Positions 8,842-17,589 of a DNA stretch of 64,000 nucleotides are shown here, in pieces (positions within the stretch are counted from its first letter, which is position 1; each line of letters starts with the position of its first letter). The notes under the pieces were generated by a model. It worked only from the letters and a program-made list of their open reading frames with translations, did not search any database and had not been told where the DNA came from. This stretch comes from Henriciella sp045287255 (GTDB taxonomy: Bacteria > Pseudomonadota > Alphaproteobacteria > Caulobacterales > Hyphomonadaceae). The position numbers and the translations under genes were made by a program. The stretch spans positions 930,001 through 994,000 of the forward strand of contig NZ_CP137142.1 of NCBI RefSeq assembly GCF_045287255.1, given 5' to 3'.

Positions 8842-9498
8842 CTATTGCAGTTCGCGGCTAACCCGAATGGCCTCACGAACATCGCCGCGCAGGAGCAGGA
8901 TGTCGATATTGCGGGGATCCTGCGCAAGGGCGGCCTTCATGTCGATCTCGGCATTGGTCAGGTCTTCCATGGCAAGATAGGCACGTGAGCGTAGGCTCAA
9001 GGCTTCCGGGTCAGATGGTTGCAAATCCAGTGATGTTGTCAGGTCGTCGACAGCCTCCATCCAGCGTTCAGTTGCAAGGAAGGCAGTTGCCCGGTCTTTG
9101 AAATAGTCACCATTGCGCGGGTCGATTTTGAGCGCATCGGAGAAGGCTGTGATCGCCGCGTCTGGATAGCTGGCTGTCAACCATGCGTTACCTGCCTGCG
9201 CCATATAGAGTGCGCGATCTTCCAATGCGATGGCGTCGGGCGCATTGGCCAGAGCTTCGAGCCGGGCGGCCCCTTCTTCATAGCGTTCCAGCGCAATCAG
9301 GGAGATCGCATTGCAATATCGCGCGCGAGGGCGGTTGCCATTGCCGAGCCATGCAAGGCTATCCTCGTAAGCTTCTGTCGGATTGTCTTCGACCATCTGA
9401 ATGCAGGTGTTCAGGCGAATTTGCTCCTGCGCAGCAATATCAGCCGATGCGGACTGGCTGATGGGTATCGTAATCATGGCAAGGGCGATCAAGGACAT
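8842..9498 (-). CDS. Periplasmic TPR-repeat protein
   Basis: A 218 aa protein with a short N-terminal hydrophobic signal sequence (about 1-19) followed by helical repeats. Tetratricopeptide-like units are visible at about 95-200 (for example YPDAAITAFSDALKIDPRN and PEALSLRSRAYLAMEDL). TPR proteins scaffold protein-protein contacts; no specific role can be read here. It converges on the histidine kinase gene with six bases between stops. A similar TPR protein is encoded at 27329-27895. Confidence 0.75.
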   Translation of the reverse strand: MSLIALAMITIPISQSASADIAAQEQIRLNTCIQMVEDNPTEAYEDSLAWLGNGNRPRARYCNAISLIALERYEEGAARLEALANAPDAIALEDRALYMAQAGNAWLTASYPDAAITAFSDALKIDPRNGDYFKDRATAFLATERWMEAVDDLTTSLDLQPSDPEALSLRSRAYLAMEDLTNAEIDMKAALAQDPRNIDILLLRGDVREAIRVSRELQ

Positions 9499-9560
9499 GG
9501 CAAACTCTGTGGCTATACACTACGTATTGTGCCCGTAACGCCCTGTGGAGACGAGAGCAA

Positions 9561-10400
9561 ATGACAGAACCGTCACAACCGTTATTCCTGTTTGGGCCGG
9601 GTTATTGCGCGTTGGCTTTGGCTGAGCTGTGGGATGGGCCGGTTTTCGGGACATATCGGTCTGAAGAAAGCCGGGGCCGGATAGAGACAAAGGGTATCTC
9701 CGGAGTAGCTGTAGGGGATGTAGAAGGGCTCTCAAAAGCGATCGCAGGGGCACATATTGTGATCTCGACACCGCCGGGTGAGGCGGGCTGTCCGGCGCTC
9801 AGTTTGATTGGTCAGGTCGCGCATGAGGCAGCGAGTGTCACCTATCTTTCCACAACGGGCGTTTATGGTGATTTGGACGGTGGCTGGGCATTTGAGTGGA
9901 CCCCCGTTAATCCGGGGTCAGTGCGCGGGCAGCGTCGGGTGGAAGCTGAGCAAGGCTGGCAGACAGTTCGAGAGGATGTACGCATTGTCCGCTTGCCGGG
10001 GATTTACGGGCCGGGGCGCAGTCCGCTGGATCGTGTGCGTTCTGGTCGGGCGACCCGCATTATCAAGCCGGGACAGGTGTTCAGTCGAGCGCACCGGGAT
10101 GATATTGCCAGCGGTATAAAGGCTTTGATCGACGCGGGTGTAAGTGGGGCGTTCAACCTGTGTGATGAAGAGGCGGCCCCACCACAGGACGTGACCGCCT
10201 ATGCGTGCGAATTGCTGGACCTGCCCGTGCCGGAAGGCGTGCCGATTGAGCAGGCAGAGCTGTCCGAAATGGGACGCAGCTTTTATGCGGAGTGCAAGCG
10301 CGTTTCAAATGCCAGGCTGAAAGCGGCGACGGGGTGGCGGCCTGTTTATCCGACCTATCGCGAAGGCTTGCAGGCTATTCTAGCTGCTGAGCAGTCTTAG
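9561..10400 (+). CDS. NAD(P)-dependent epimerase/SDR protein, YeeZ-like
   Basis: A 279 aa extended short-chain dehydrogenase/reductase-like protein. The N-terminal nucleotide-binding loop reads FGPGYCALALAE (about 9-20), STTGVYGD is near 94-101 at the active-site strand, and RLPGIYGPGRSPLD near 142-155 is typical of NAD-dependent epimerases. The overall pattern resembles the YeeZ/yeast-YLR-like group with unknown substrate. The catalytic Lys three residues after Tyr is not evident (YGDLDG). The SRAP gene starts on the next base after its stop, so the two are almost certainly co-translated. Confidence 0.8.
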   Translation: MTEPSQPLFLFGPGYCALALAELWDGPVFGTYRSEESRGRIETKGISGVAVGDVEGLSKAIAGAHIVISTPPGEAGCPALSLIGQVAHEAASVTYLSTTGVYGDLDGGWAFEWTPVNPGSVRGQRRVEAEQGWQTVREDVRIVRLPGIYGPGRSPLDRVRSGRATRIIKPGQVFSRAHRDDIASGIKALIDAGVSGAFNLCDEEAAPPQDVTAYACELLDLPVPEGVPIEQAELSEMGRSFYAECKRVSNARLKAATGWRPVYPTYREGLQAILAAEQS

Positions 10401-11078
10401 ATGGCTGGGCGCTTCTTCCGACGTGAGATTGGTTGGGATGCGTATCGCGAACGCTTTCCAAGACTGATCCCGCCACCACAGGTCGAGGCCCCGGAGGCGA
10501 GCTATAATGCGGCGCCCATGGCGGTGCATCCAGTCATCCGATGGGAACGCGAACGGCAATTCATGGAACTTGCCCCCTGCCTTTGGGGGCTGGTGCCAAG
10601 CTGGTGGACTAAACCGATAAACGAACGAAAATTCTCCGGGATCAGTGTTGATGCATTTGAGGCGGGTGAACGCCCAGTCTATCGCGGCGCGTTTCGCCAT
10701 TGGCGCTGCCTGATCCCGGTTAGTGGTTGGTATGTCTGGAGCGGTGAAGGGAAGGGCAAAACGCCATTTGCGCTCGCGCGCCGGGATGGCGATTGGTTCT
10801 GTCTTGCAGGCTTATGGGATACTGCGTTGATCGATGGCAGCGTATTGGAGAGTTTCACCCTGCTGACAACGCAGCCGAATGATGTGGTCGCTGGGATTGC
10901 AACGCGGATGCCTGTGATTATTGGGCAGGAAAACTATGCCCGCTGGCTCAATCCGCGATCTGGTCCAGTAGAGGATTTGTTTCAACCATGGCCTGCCGAT
11001 GATCTGAAAGCCTGGGTGATCGGGCCGGATGTCGGCAATGTGCGCAACAATTTCCCGGCTTTGCTTGAGGAGGCTTAA
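10401..11078 (+). CDS. SRAP (YedK/HMCES) family protein lacking catalytic residues
   Basis: SRAP proteins such as E. coli YedK and human HMCES crosslink to abasic sites in single-stranded DNA through the N-terminal Cys2. This 225 aa protein is recognisable over its whole length: MAGRFFR start, YNAAPM, LWGLVPSWWTKP, RCLIPVSGWYVW, TRMPVII and VGNVRNN. Yet each of the four active-site positions differs: Cys2 is Ala2 (codon GCT), Asn75 (YedK numbering) is Ser82, Glu105 is Val112 and His160 is Ala167. The fold-forming residues are kept and the reading frame is intact, so it looks like a maintained non-catalytic paralogue rather than a decaying gene. It follows the SDR gene with no gap and overlaps trmFO tail-to-tail by four bases. 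Confidence 0.9.
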   Translation: MAGRFFRREIGWDAYRERFPRLIPPPQVEAPEASYNAAPMAVHPVIRWERERQFMELAPCLWGLVPSWWTKPINERKFSGISVDAFEAGERPVYRGAFRHWRCLIPVSGWYVWSGEGKGKTPFALARRDGDWFCLAGLWDTALIDGSVLESFTLLTTQPNDVVAGIATRMPVIIGQENYARWLNPRSGPVEDLFQPWPADDLKAWVIGPDVGNVRNNFPALLEEA

Positions 11079-12487
11079 GCCGGGACCGTTTCCTGTGTCT
11101 TTAGCCAGGCATCGACGTCGCGCAGGGCGCGGGCGGCTTGCGCACGTTTCTTGGCGCGGCCTTTATCCTTGCCGCGCAGGCGTTTGCCGGTTTCGGGATC
11201 AGTTTTGGCCACTTCATCCGGGTTTGGCGGTGGGAAGAGGCCAAAATTGACATTCATTGGTTGGAAGGTCGCTTTACCTTCCAGATGCCCGCCCGTGATG
11301 TGTTTGATCAGCGCGCCAAGGGCCGTGCTCTCTGGCGGGACAGGGATGTCACAACCCAAGCGCTCAGCCGCTGCAAACCGTCCGGCGAGTAGACCCATTG
11401 CGGCGCTTTCAACATAGCCCTCAACGCCCGTAATCTGTCCGGCAAAACGGATACGCGGCAGCGATTTCAGGCGCAGGCGATTGTCGAGCAGTTTGGGCGA
11501 GTTGATGAACGTGTTGCGGTGAATGCCGCCAAGGCGTGCAAACTGGGCATTTTCCAGCCCCGGAATCATCCGGAAGATGTCTGTTTGTGCGCCATATTTC
11601 AGCTTGGTCTGGAAACCGACCATGTTCCAGAGTGTGCCGAGGGCATTGTCCTGACGCAGCTGAACAATGGCATGGGCTTTAACGTCCGGATTATGCGGAT
11701 TGGTCAGGCCAACCGGCTTCATTGGGCCGAAACGCAGGGTTTCGCGGCCGCGTTCGGCCATGACTTCAATCGGCAGGCAGGCTTCGAAATAGGGCGTGTC
11801 CTTTTCCCAATCCTTGAACTCGGTCTTTTCGCCTTCAATCAACGCATCAAGGAAGGCATTATACTGGGCCTCATCCATCGCGCAGTTGATATAGGCATTG
11901 GTTTCGCCATGCGGGCCGGGCTTGTCATAGCGCGACTGGCGCCAGGCTTTGTCCATGTCGATACTGTCGAGATAGACGATCGGCGCGATCGCATCGAAGA
12001 AAGCCAGATCATCCTCGCCTGTATGCTTGCGGATCGCCTCGGCGAGCGGAATGGCGGTGAGTGGACCTGTGGCGATGATCACGCTGTCCCAGTCTTCCGG
12101 CGGCAGATCTGTAATCTGTTCGCGAACGATTGTGATCAGCGGATGGGCTTCGAGCTTGGCCGTAACCGCCTCTGCAAAGCCTTCGCGATCCACGGCGAGC
12201 GCGCTGCCCGCGGGCACCTGATGCTTATCAGCAGTGGGAATGATGATGCCATTCGCCTTGCGCATTTCCTCATGCAGAACCCCGACCGCATTCATCGTAT
12301 GATCGTCGGACCGGAAACTGTTGGAGCAGACAAGTTCAGCAAGCTGATCGGTCTGGTGGGCTTCAGTCGTGTGGGGGCCGCGCATTTCGTGAATGATCAC
12401 GGGCACGCCCATATTCGCGGCCTGCCATGCGGCTTCAGAGCCCGCCATGCCGCCGCCGATAATGTGGATCGGTTTCATCTCTGTCAT
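11075..12487 (-). CDS. trmFO: TrmFO, folate-dependent tRNA (uracil-54-C5) methyltransferase
   Basis: Makes ribothymidine at position 54 of tRNA using methylenetetrahydrofolate and FADH2. From the ATG at 12487 it is 470 aa; the frame extends 15 codons upstream, but the protein proper begins at MTEMKPIHIIGGGMAGSEAA, the FAD-binding start. The VCSNSFRSDD motif near 50-60, the CALPIEVMAERG-like CLPIEVMAERG region and the C-terminal GHLEGKATFQPMNVNFGLFPP stretch identify it. The extreme C-terminus is Lys/Arg-rich. It is divergent from pmbA and overlaps the SRAP stop by four bases (TTAA). Confidence 0.95.
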   Translation of the reverse strand: MTEMKPIHIIGGGMAGSEAAWQAANMGVPVIIHEMRGPHTTEAHQTDQLAELVCSNSFRSDDHTMNAVGVLHEEMRKANGIIIPTADKHQVPAGSALAVDREGFAEAVTAKLEAHPLITIVREQITDLPPEDWDSVIIATGPLTAIPLAEAIRKHTGEDDLAFFDAIAPIVYLDSIDMDKAWRQSRYDKPGPHGETNAYINCAMDEAQYNAFLDALIEGEKTEFKDWEKDTPYFEACLPIEVMAERGRETLRFGPMKPVGLTNPHNPDVKAHAIVQLRQDNALGTLWNMVGFQTKLKYGAQTDIFRMIPGLENAQFARLGGIHRNTFINSPKLLDNRLRLKSLPRIRFAGQITGVEGYVESAAMGLLAGRFAAAERLGCDIPVPPESTALGALIKHITGGHLEGKATFQPMNVNFGLFPPPNPDEVAKTDPETGKRLRGKDKGRAKKRAQAARALRDVDAWLKTQETVPA

Positions 12488-12575
12488 GGGGGCGATGTGC
12501 GCTTTGTCAGGCCATGGGTCAAGCGGTGACATGCGGGGGGTTTGCAGGCGCGGCGGTCGGCCTTAAGTGGGAGCG

Positions 12576-13922
12576 ATGACTGATTTGACCGAACAACCCG
12601 CCGATTTGCTCTCCTCCCTGATCGATACTTGCCTTAAAGCCGGGGCGAGTGATGCCGATGCCGCTTTCGGGCGCTCACAGGGCGTGAGCGTTGAAGTGCG
12701 CGGCGGTGAGCTGGAAAGCATTGAACGGTCGGAAAGCCAGGGCGTGTCTCTGCGCTGCTTCTTTGGTCAGCGGCAGGCCTCTGTGTCCGGCTCGGATACA
12801 TCGGCGGATGGTCTGAAGGCTCTGGCAGAGCGCTGTGTGGCGATGGCGCGGGCGGTGCCGGAGGATCCGTATTGTGGGATTGCACCAGCCGAAGATCTCG
12901 CGACCGATATGCCGGATCTGGATTTGACTGGCGATGGTGAAATCCCGGCTGATGTGCTGGAGCGTGAAGCGGTTGAGGCCGAAGCCGCTGCGCTGGCTGT
13001 ACCGGGTGTGCAGCAAGTGGCGAGTTGCGGCAATGGCTGGAGCGAGAGCGAGCGCTGGGTCGCGGCGAGTAATGGCTTTGCGGCCTATAAGAAAGGCGGA
13101 TCGACCGGGCTGGGCCTCGCCGCGGTTGCTGAACGCGATGGCGCAATGGAGCGCGACTATGAAAGCCGCTCTGTGCGACGGGTTGAGGATCGTCCAAGCC
13201 CGCAGGAGATTGGTACAATTGCCGGGGAACGCACGGTTGCGCGGCTCGGTCCCCGCAAGGTGAAGACGCAGACTGGGACGGTCATCTATGACAAGCGCCT
13301 GTCGAGCAGCCTGATTGGTGCTTTCCTGTCGGCAATTAGCGGGCCGAGCGTGGCACGCGGGGTCTCCTTCTTAAAGGACAGGATGGGTGAGCAAGTCTTT
13401 GCCAAGGGCGTGAACCTGATTGATGACCCGTTCCGTCCGCGTGGTATGGGCAGCCGCGTCCATGATGGTGAAGGGCGCGCGGTGGCACGAACGGCTTTGG
13501 TTGATGATGGCGTTCTCACGCGCTGGCTCCTGAATGGTGCCTCAGCCAAGCAGATGGGCCTTGAACCAAACGGCTATGCCAGCGGCGGCTTTGGTGGCGC
13601 GCCGGGTGTGGGTGTGTCCAATGCCTACATCGAAGCCGGGGAGATGAGCCCTGAAGCGGCGATGGCGCAGGCAAAGGAAGGCTTGCTGGTCACGGACATG
13701 TTCGGGCCGAGTATCAACCCGAACACGGGCGATTATTCGGTCGGTGTGGCCGGGTTCTGGTTTGAGGACGGTGCGGTCGCCTATCCGGTCTCGGAAGTGA
13801 CGATTGCCGGGGATTTGCCGGGCATCTTCTCGCGCCTGGTGCCGCTCTCTGATCTGGAATTCCGCGGCTCGCGCGATGCGCCATCCATCCTGGTTGAGGG
13901 GATGTCGATTGCAGGCAGTTGA
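12576..13922 (+). CDS. pmbA: TldE/PmbA, metalloprotease partner of TldD
   Basis: Non-catalytic half of the TldD-TldE protease, which in other bacteria processes peptides such as microcin B17 and degrades unstructured peptides. The 448 aa protein has the U62 family pattern: an N-terminal domain with RGGELESIERSESQGVSLR, and the C-terminal beta domain with GFGGAPGVGVSN and the NPNTGDYSVGVAGFWFEDG signature. No HExxxH is present, as expected for TldE. The ATG at 12576 is chosen; a GTG nine bases upstream is possible. TldD is encoded in this window at 25848-27251. The next gene's start overlaps its end. Confidence 0.93.
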   Translation: MTDLTEQPADLLSSLIDTCLKAGASDADAAFGRSQGVSVEVRGGELESIERSESQGVSLRCFFGQRQASVSGSDTSADGLKALAERCVAMARAVPEDPYCGIAPAEDLATDMPDLDLTGDGEIPADVLEREAVEAEAAALAVPGVQQVASCGNGWSESERWVAASNGFAAYKKGGSTGLGLAAVAERDGAMERDYESRSVRRVEDRPSPQEIGTIAGERTVARLGPRKVKTQTGTVIYDKRLSSSLIGAFLSAISGPSVARGVSFLKDRMGEQVFAKGVNLIDDPFRPRGMGSRVHDGEGRAVARTALVDDGVLTRWLLNGASAKQMGLEPNGYASGGFGGAPGVGVSNAYIEAGEMSPEAAMAQAKEGLLVTDMFGPSINPNTGDYSVGVAGFWFEDGAVAYPVSEVTIAGDLPGIFSRLVPLSDLEFRGSRDAPSILVEGMSIAGS

Positions 13923-15021
13923 TCCTGACATTGAAGACCTGATCACCCTGCGTGAGACGGCGCGGGCCGCAGCTGCGCTGGCGGTTGACTGGTTTGAACG
14001 GGCCGACTGGCGCTTCTGGGACAAGTCCAAGGGCCATCCGGTCACCGAAGCTGATCTGGCGGTGAACACTCTGATTCGGGAACGCCTGATGGCGGCGCGC
14101 CCAGACTATGGCTGGTTATCGGAAGAGACCGCGCTTGATAATGAAACCCGGCTATCCCGGCGGGCCTGGGTGGTTGATCCGATCGATGGCACGCGGGCTT
14201 TCATGCGTGGCGAGCCGTACTGGTGCATTGCGGTTGGCGTTCTGGAGCGTGGCCAGTGCCGGGCCGGGGTCGTCTATGCGCCACTGATGGATGAGTTCTA
14301 CGAGGCGCGGGTTGGCGGCGGGGCTTTCCTCAATGGCGACCGCCTGCGCATCAGTGATTGCAAACAGGAAGAAGGCTGCCGGATCATTACCAATGAAGGC
14401 ATGCTGACCCATCCGGCCTGGCCGGTGCCATGGCCGGAAATGGATGTGATCAAGCCCAAGCCGAATGCCACCCTGATTCGCATGTGCTGGGTCGCCAGCG
14501 GCAGGGCCGATGCAGCGCTGACCCTGTGGCGCAAATCGGACTGGGATTTGGCGGTGGGCAGCCTGATTGTGCAGGAGGCAGGTGGCGTTGCGACAACCCA
14601 TTTGGGCGAACCCTATGTGTTTAATCGCGGAGAACCTGCACAAAGAAGCCTGCTGGCGGCTGGAAAGCCTTTGCATTCCCTGCTAATGGCGCGCGTTAAA
14701 GGGGTTCGCCTGCCAGATCCAAACTGGACGGTTCGACCCTACGACCCGACACCCAATACGGAGCGCCAGAAAATGGGCGATACGCATATGAAACAACTTC
14801 TCCACATCGTTATCGGTGGTGAGCTGAAAGATGTCACCGATGTTGAGTTTGAGGATCTGTCCAAGATCGACTTTGTCGGCGCATACCCGAACTACAAAGA
14901 CGCCTATGATGCCTGGAAAGGCGCAGCCCAGCGCACAGTAGATCACGCCGAAATGCGTTATTTCATCCTGCACGCGCACAAGCTGCTTGATCCGGAGACT
15001 GGCGACCATCACCACGTCTAA
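13909..15021 (+). CDS. Inositol-monophosphatase/CysQ-family phosphatase fused to DUF4170
   Basis: From the TTG at 13909 (GAGGGG seven bases upstream, overlapping pmbA by 14 bases) this is 370 aa. Residues 1-285 form an IMPase-superfamily phosphatase with metal ligands in WLSEET (69-74) and DPIDGT (90-95) and SDWDLAVG (210-217); likely substrates are inositol phosphate or 3'-phosphoadenosine 5'-phosphate. Residues 294-370 are a DUF4170 domain (MKQLLHIVIGGELKD... NYKDAYDAWK... MRYFILHAHKLLDPE), normally a separate small protein encoded just downstream. No stop separates the two. An internal start signal at 14760-14775 could release DUF4170 alone. An in-frame ATG at 13876 is an alternative start. 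Confidence 0.85.
   Translation: MQAVDPDIEDLITLRETARAAAALAVDWFERADWRFWDKSKGHPVTEADLAVNTLIRERLMAARPDYGWLSEETALDNETRLSRRAWVVDPIDGTRAFMRGEPYWCIAVGVLERGQCRAGVVYAPLMDEFYEARVGGGAFLNGDRLRISDCKQEEGCRIITNEGMLTHPAWPVPWPEMDVIKPKPNATLIRMCWVASGRADAALTLWRKSDWDLAVGSLIVQEAGGVATTHLGEPYVFNRGEPAQRSLLAAGKPLHSLLMARVKGVRLPDPNWTVRPYDPTPNTERQKMGDTHMKQLLHIVIGGELKDVTDVEFEDLSKIDFVGAYPNYKDAYDAWKGAAQRTVDHAEMRYFILHAHKLLDPETGDHHHV
14760..14790 (+). promoter_or_regulatory. Candidate internal ribosome-binding site and start for DUF4170
   Basis: GGAG at 14760-14763 sits nine bases before an in-frame ATG at 14773, with a second ATG at 14788 that matches the usual DUF4170 start (MKQLLH). This is what one expects if the fusion arose by loss of a stop codon while the old start signal persisted. 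Confidence 0.4.
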
Positions 15022-16792
15022 AGACATAGAGACAGCGCCCGTTGCGGAGAAGAAGCCGCGGGCGTTGTGGCGGTTGTTCAAGACCTATTTCAAACCGCAC
15101 CTTGGCTGGTTCCTTGGTGGAACGCTGTTTGCGGTACTGACGGCTCTGTTCGCCAACTCCTATGCCATGATCCTCGCTTTTGTTGGCAACAAGCTACAAA
15201 CTACAATTGAGGTAGAACAGGCCGATGTTGGCTGGGTGCTGTGGGCGGCTGGTGGTATTGTCGTCTTATCCATCGGGCGGGCTTTGACGCTCTATCTGAT
15301 GACGATTGCCAATAATACCGGGGTTCAACGGGCGCTGGTTGATATTCAGAAGGCGCAGTTTGACGATCTGGTTGATGGCGATTTTGCGCGGGTTTCTGGT
15401 GATGCCAGTGGCGGCTTTGTTTCGCGCTTTATCAATGATGTGAATGCCATCCGTGATGCGGGGCTGCGCTTTGCCAACAATTTCACCAAGAGCGTTGTGA
15501 CGGTCATTGGCGCCTTATGCGTCATGCTTTGGCTCGACTGGCAGCTGACGCTAATCCTGCTTGTGGTTTATCCAATTGCCTTTTGGCCTGTGATTGCGCT
15601 GGGCGAACGCGTGCGCAAACGGGCTAAGCGGGCACAGCAGCAGGTCGGTGATGTTACGGCTTTGCTGTCTGAAGGCTTTCAGTCAACGCGTGTCGTGAAA
15701 GCCTATGGGCTTGAGGCCTATCAAAAAGATCGCGCCAAGCTCGGCTTTATTGAGCGCTCTCGTCTGTTCCTGAAAGTGCTGACCGATAAGGCCGCGGTTG
15801 ATCCGATTCTTGAGGTGACAGGCGGAGTCGCACTGGCCGGAATTTTTGGTTTCACCGCATGGCGGATTGCGGGCGGGGAGTCGACACTGGGCGATTTGCT
15901 GGGCGTGATCGGCGCAATTGGTATTGCCGCGCCAGAACTGCGCGCGCTGGGAACATTGAATGCGGTGGCGCAAGAGGGCGGCGCGGCTGCTGATCGGGTG
16001 TTTGAAATTGTCGATGCGCAGCCATCTGTGGCGGATGCGCCGGACGCGAAAGCGCTTGAGCAGGTTAAGGGTGCGGTTACGTTTGAGGATGTTAGCTTTG
16101 CGTATCCCGATGGCACAGAGGCTCTGAAAGGGCTTAGCTTTACCGCGAAGCCCGGTGAAACCATTGCTCTGGTCGGGCCGAGCGGGGCCGGAAAATCTAC
16201 TGTTTTCAATATCTTGCTGCGTTTATATGATGTGACCTCTGGGGTTGCGCGTGTGGACGAAGCTGACATTCGAGCTGTCACAGCGGCGAGCCTGCGCGGC
16301 GCGACGGCTTTGGTGTCTCAGGACACCTCACTGTTTGATGATACGGTCCAGGCCAATATCGCGCTTGGGCGGCTTGGCGCTTCTCAGGATGAGATTGAGG
16401 CGGCAGCGAAAGCGGCCAATGCGCATGACTTTATCATGGCGCTTCCCGGTGGCTATGATGCCCCGGCGGGCGAAATGGGACGTAATCTGTCGGGCGGTCA
16501 GCGTCAGCGTGTGGCCTTGGCGCGGGCGATCCTGCGTGATGCGCCAATCCTGTTGCTGGATGAGGCGACCAGCGCGCTGGATGCGGAAAGCGAGGCCAAG
16601 GTGCAGGACGCGCTGGCGGAGTTTTCCGAAGGGCGGACAACCCTGATTATTGCCCATCGTCTCTCAACTGTGCGGGCGGCAGACCGAATCGTGGTCATCG
16701 AAGATGGCCGCGCGGTGGAAGAGGGCACACATGACGCCCTGATGGCCGCCAATGGCGCGTATAAGCGCCTGGTTGAGTTGCAGCTCTCCTGA
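14987..16792 (+). CDS. MsbA-like ABC exporter (half transporter)
   Basis: A fused membrane-ATPase half transporter of up to 601 aa, expected to act as a homodimer in the inner membrane. Six membrane helices fill about residues 40-320; the nucleotide-binding domain follows with Walker A GPSGAGKST, Q-loop SQDTSLFDD, signature NLSGGQRQR, Walker B ILLLDEATSAL and H-loop IIAHRLS. The pattern fits the MsbA/lipid-exporter branch. Other lipid A genes (waaA, lpxK, acyltransferase) are elsewhere in this window. The start is uncertain: TTG at 14987 lies inside the DUF4170 region without a clear ribosome site, and no ATG lies nearby in frame. Confidence 0.9.
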   Translation: MIRRLATITTSKDIETAPVAEKKPRALWRLFKTYFKPHLGWFLGGTLFAVLTALFANSYAMILAFVGNKLQTTIEVEQADVGWVLWAAGGIVVLSIGRALTLYLMTIANNTGVQRALVDIQKAQFDDLVDGDFARVSGDASGGFVSRFINDVNAIRDAGLRFANNFTKSVVTVIGALCVMLWLDWQLTLILLVVYPIAFWPVIALGERVRKRAKRAQQQVGDVTALLSEGFQSTRVVKAYGLEAYQKDRAKLGFIERSRLFLKVLTDKAAVDPILEVTGGVALAGIFGFTAWRIAGGESTLGDLLGVIGAIGIAAPELRALGTLNAVAQEGGAAADRVFEIVDAQPSVADAPDAKALEQVKGAVTFEDVSFAYPDGTEALKGLSFTAKPGETIALVGPSGAGKSTVFNILLRLYDVTSGVARVDEADIRAVTAASLRGATALVSQDTSLFDDTVQANIALGRLGASQDEIEAAAKAANAHDFIMALPGGYDAPAGEMGRNLSGGQRQRVALARAILRDAPILLLDEATSALDAESEAKVQDALAEFSEGRTTLIIAHRLSTVRAADRIVVIEDGRAVEEGTHDALMAANGAYKRLVELQLS

Positions 16793-16793
16793 T

Positions 16794-17585
16794 CTAGTCG
16801 CCGGTGAATTCCGGATCGCGGCCTTGCAGAAAAGATGTGATGCCTTCCCTGAAATCATCCGATTGCTGCAATAGGGCGAAGGCTTCCAGATCGCGATAAC
16901 CAGTGGCTTGCGCGAGCGCGAGTGCGGCAGCATTCACGTCATGCTTGACCATTTTCAACGCTGTTGGGGGCAGCTTAGCTGATTGCTCAGCGATCTCGAT
17001 GGCCTTGGCAAGGGTTGTGCCCTCGGCAACCACATGGTCGACTAGCCCCCAGTCCAGTGCGCGGTCTGCCGGGACTTTTTCGCAGAGGGCCGCAAGGCGT
17101 TTGCTGCGAGCCGGACCGACAAGCGCAACGAAGCGAGGGATGGAACCCCAGCTCATATTCATGCCGCGCTCGACCTCGGGTACGTAGAATTGGGACGTCG
17201 CACTGGCGACGCGCAAATCGCAAGACGTGGCCAGTGCGGCCCCTCCGCCAATACACCACCCCTCGATGGCGCAAATGGTCAGGGCGTCAATCTTTTCCCA
17301 GGCCTCGCACATGGCTGGGCCACGGCGCAGGGCGATGCGGCGCTGGCTCAGGGGTGCTTTCGGGCTGCCGCTGCGGTCACTGTCTTTGAGGTCTGCGCCC
17401 ATGCAGAACTGGTCCTCGCGCCCGGTCAGGATGACCGTCGAAACATCTGGGCAGGCGTGAAAGCTCTGCGCTACAGTGGTGAGGTCCACCATCAGGGCTG
17501 GGCTGAGCGCATTGGCGCGTGAGCCCGTATCAAAGCGCACAATGGCGGTTCGGCCCTGGCGCTCAATCGAAACCAAATCACTCAT
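16794..17585 (-). CDS. Enoyl-CoA hydratase/isomerase family protein
   Basis: A 263 aa crotonase-fold enzyme. The oxyanion-hole stretches are FCMGADLKD (about 69-77) and GWCIGGGAAL (about 114-123), and the C-terminal helices are typical. The usual second catalytic Glu position falls in a segment reading FYVPEVERGMNMSWG, so hydratase activity is plausible but the acyl-CoA substrate is unknown. It is the last gene of a closely packed minus-strand run that also contains FrnE-like, DUF2237, desaturase and sulfotransferase-like genes. Its stop lies two bases from the msbA-like stop, converging. Confidence 0.87.
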   Translation of the reverse strand: MSDLVSIERQGRTAIVRFDTGSRANALSPALMVDLTTVAQSFHACPDVSTVILTGREDQFCMGADLKDSDRSGSPKAPLSQRRIALRRGPAMCEAWEKIDALTICAIEGWCIGGGAALATSCDLRVASATSQFYVPEVERGMNMSWGSIPRFVALVGPARSKRLAALCEKVPADRALDWGLVDHVVAEGTTLAKAIEIAEQSAKLPPTALKMVKHDVNAAALALAQATGYRDLEAFALLQQSDDFREGITSFLQGRDPEFTGD

Positions 17586-17589
17586 GATC

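Noticed and set aside
10390..10420. Possibility that the true SRAP start lies elsewhere with a catalytic Cys
   Set aside because: The ATG-GCT-GGG-CGC sequence at 10401 aligns exactly with the universal MCGR start, and the upstream stop TAG at 10398 closes the frame, so Ala2 is real unless there is a sequencing error.
11519..12529. A 336-codon open frame on the plus strand, opposite trmFO
   Set aside because: It is a shadow of trmFO: no ribosome site, no family resemblance, and trmFO motifs are unambiguous on the other strand.
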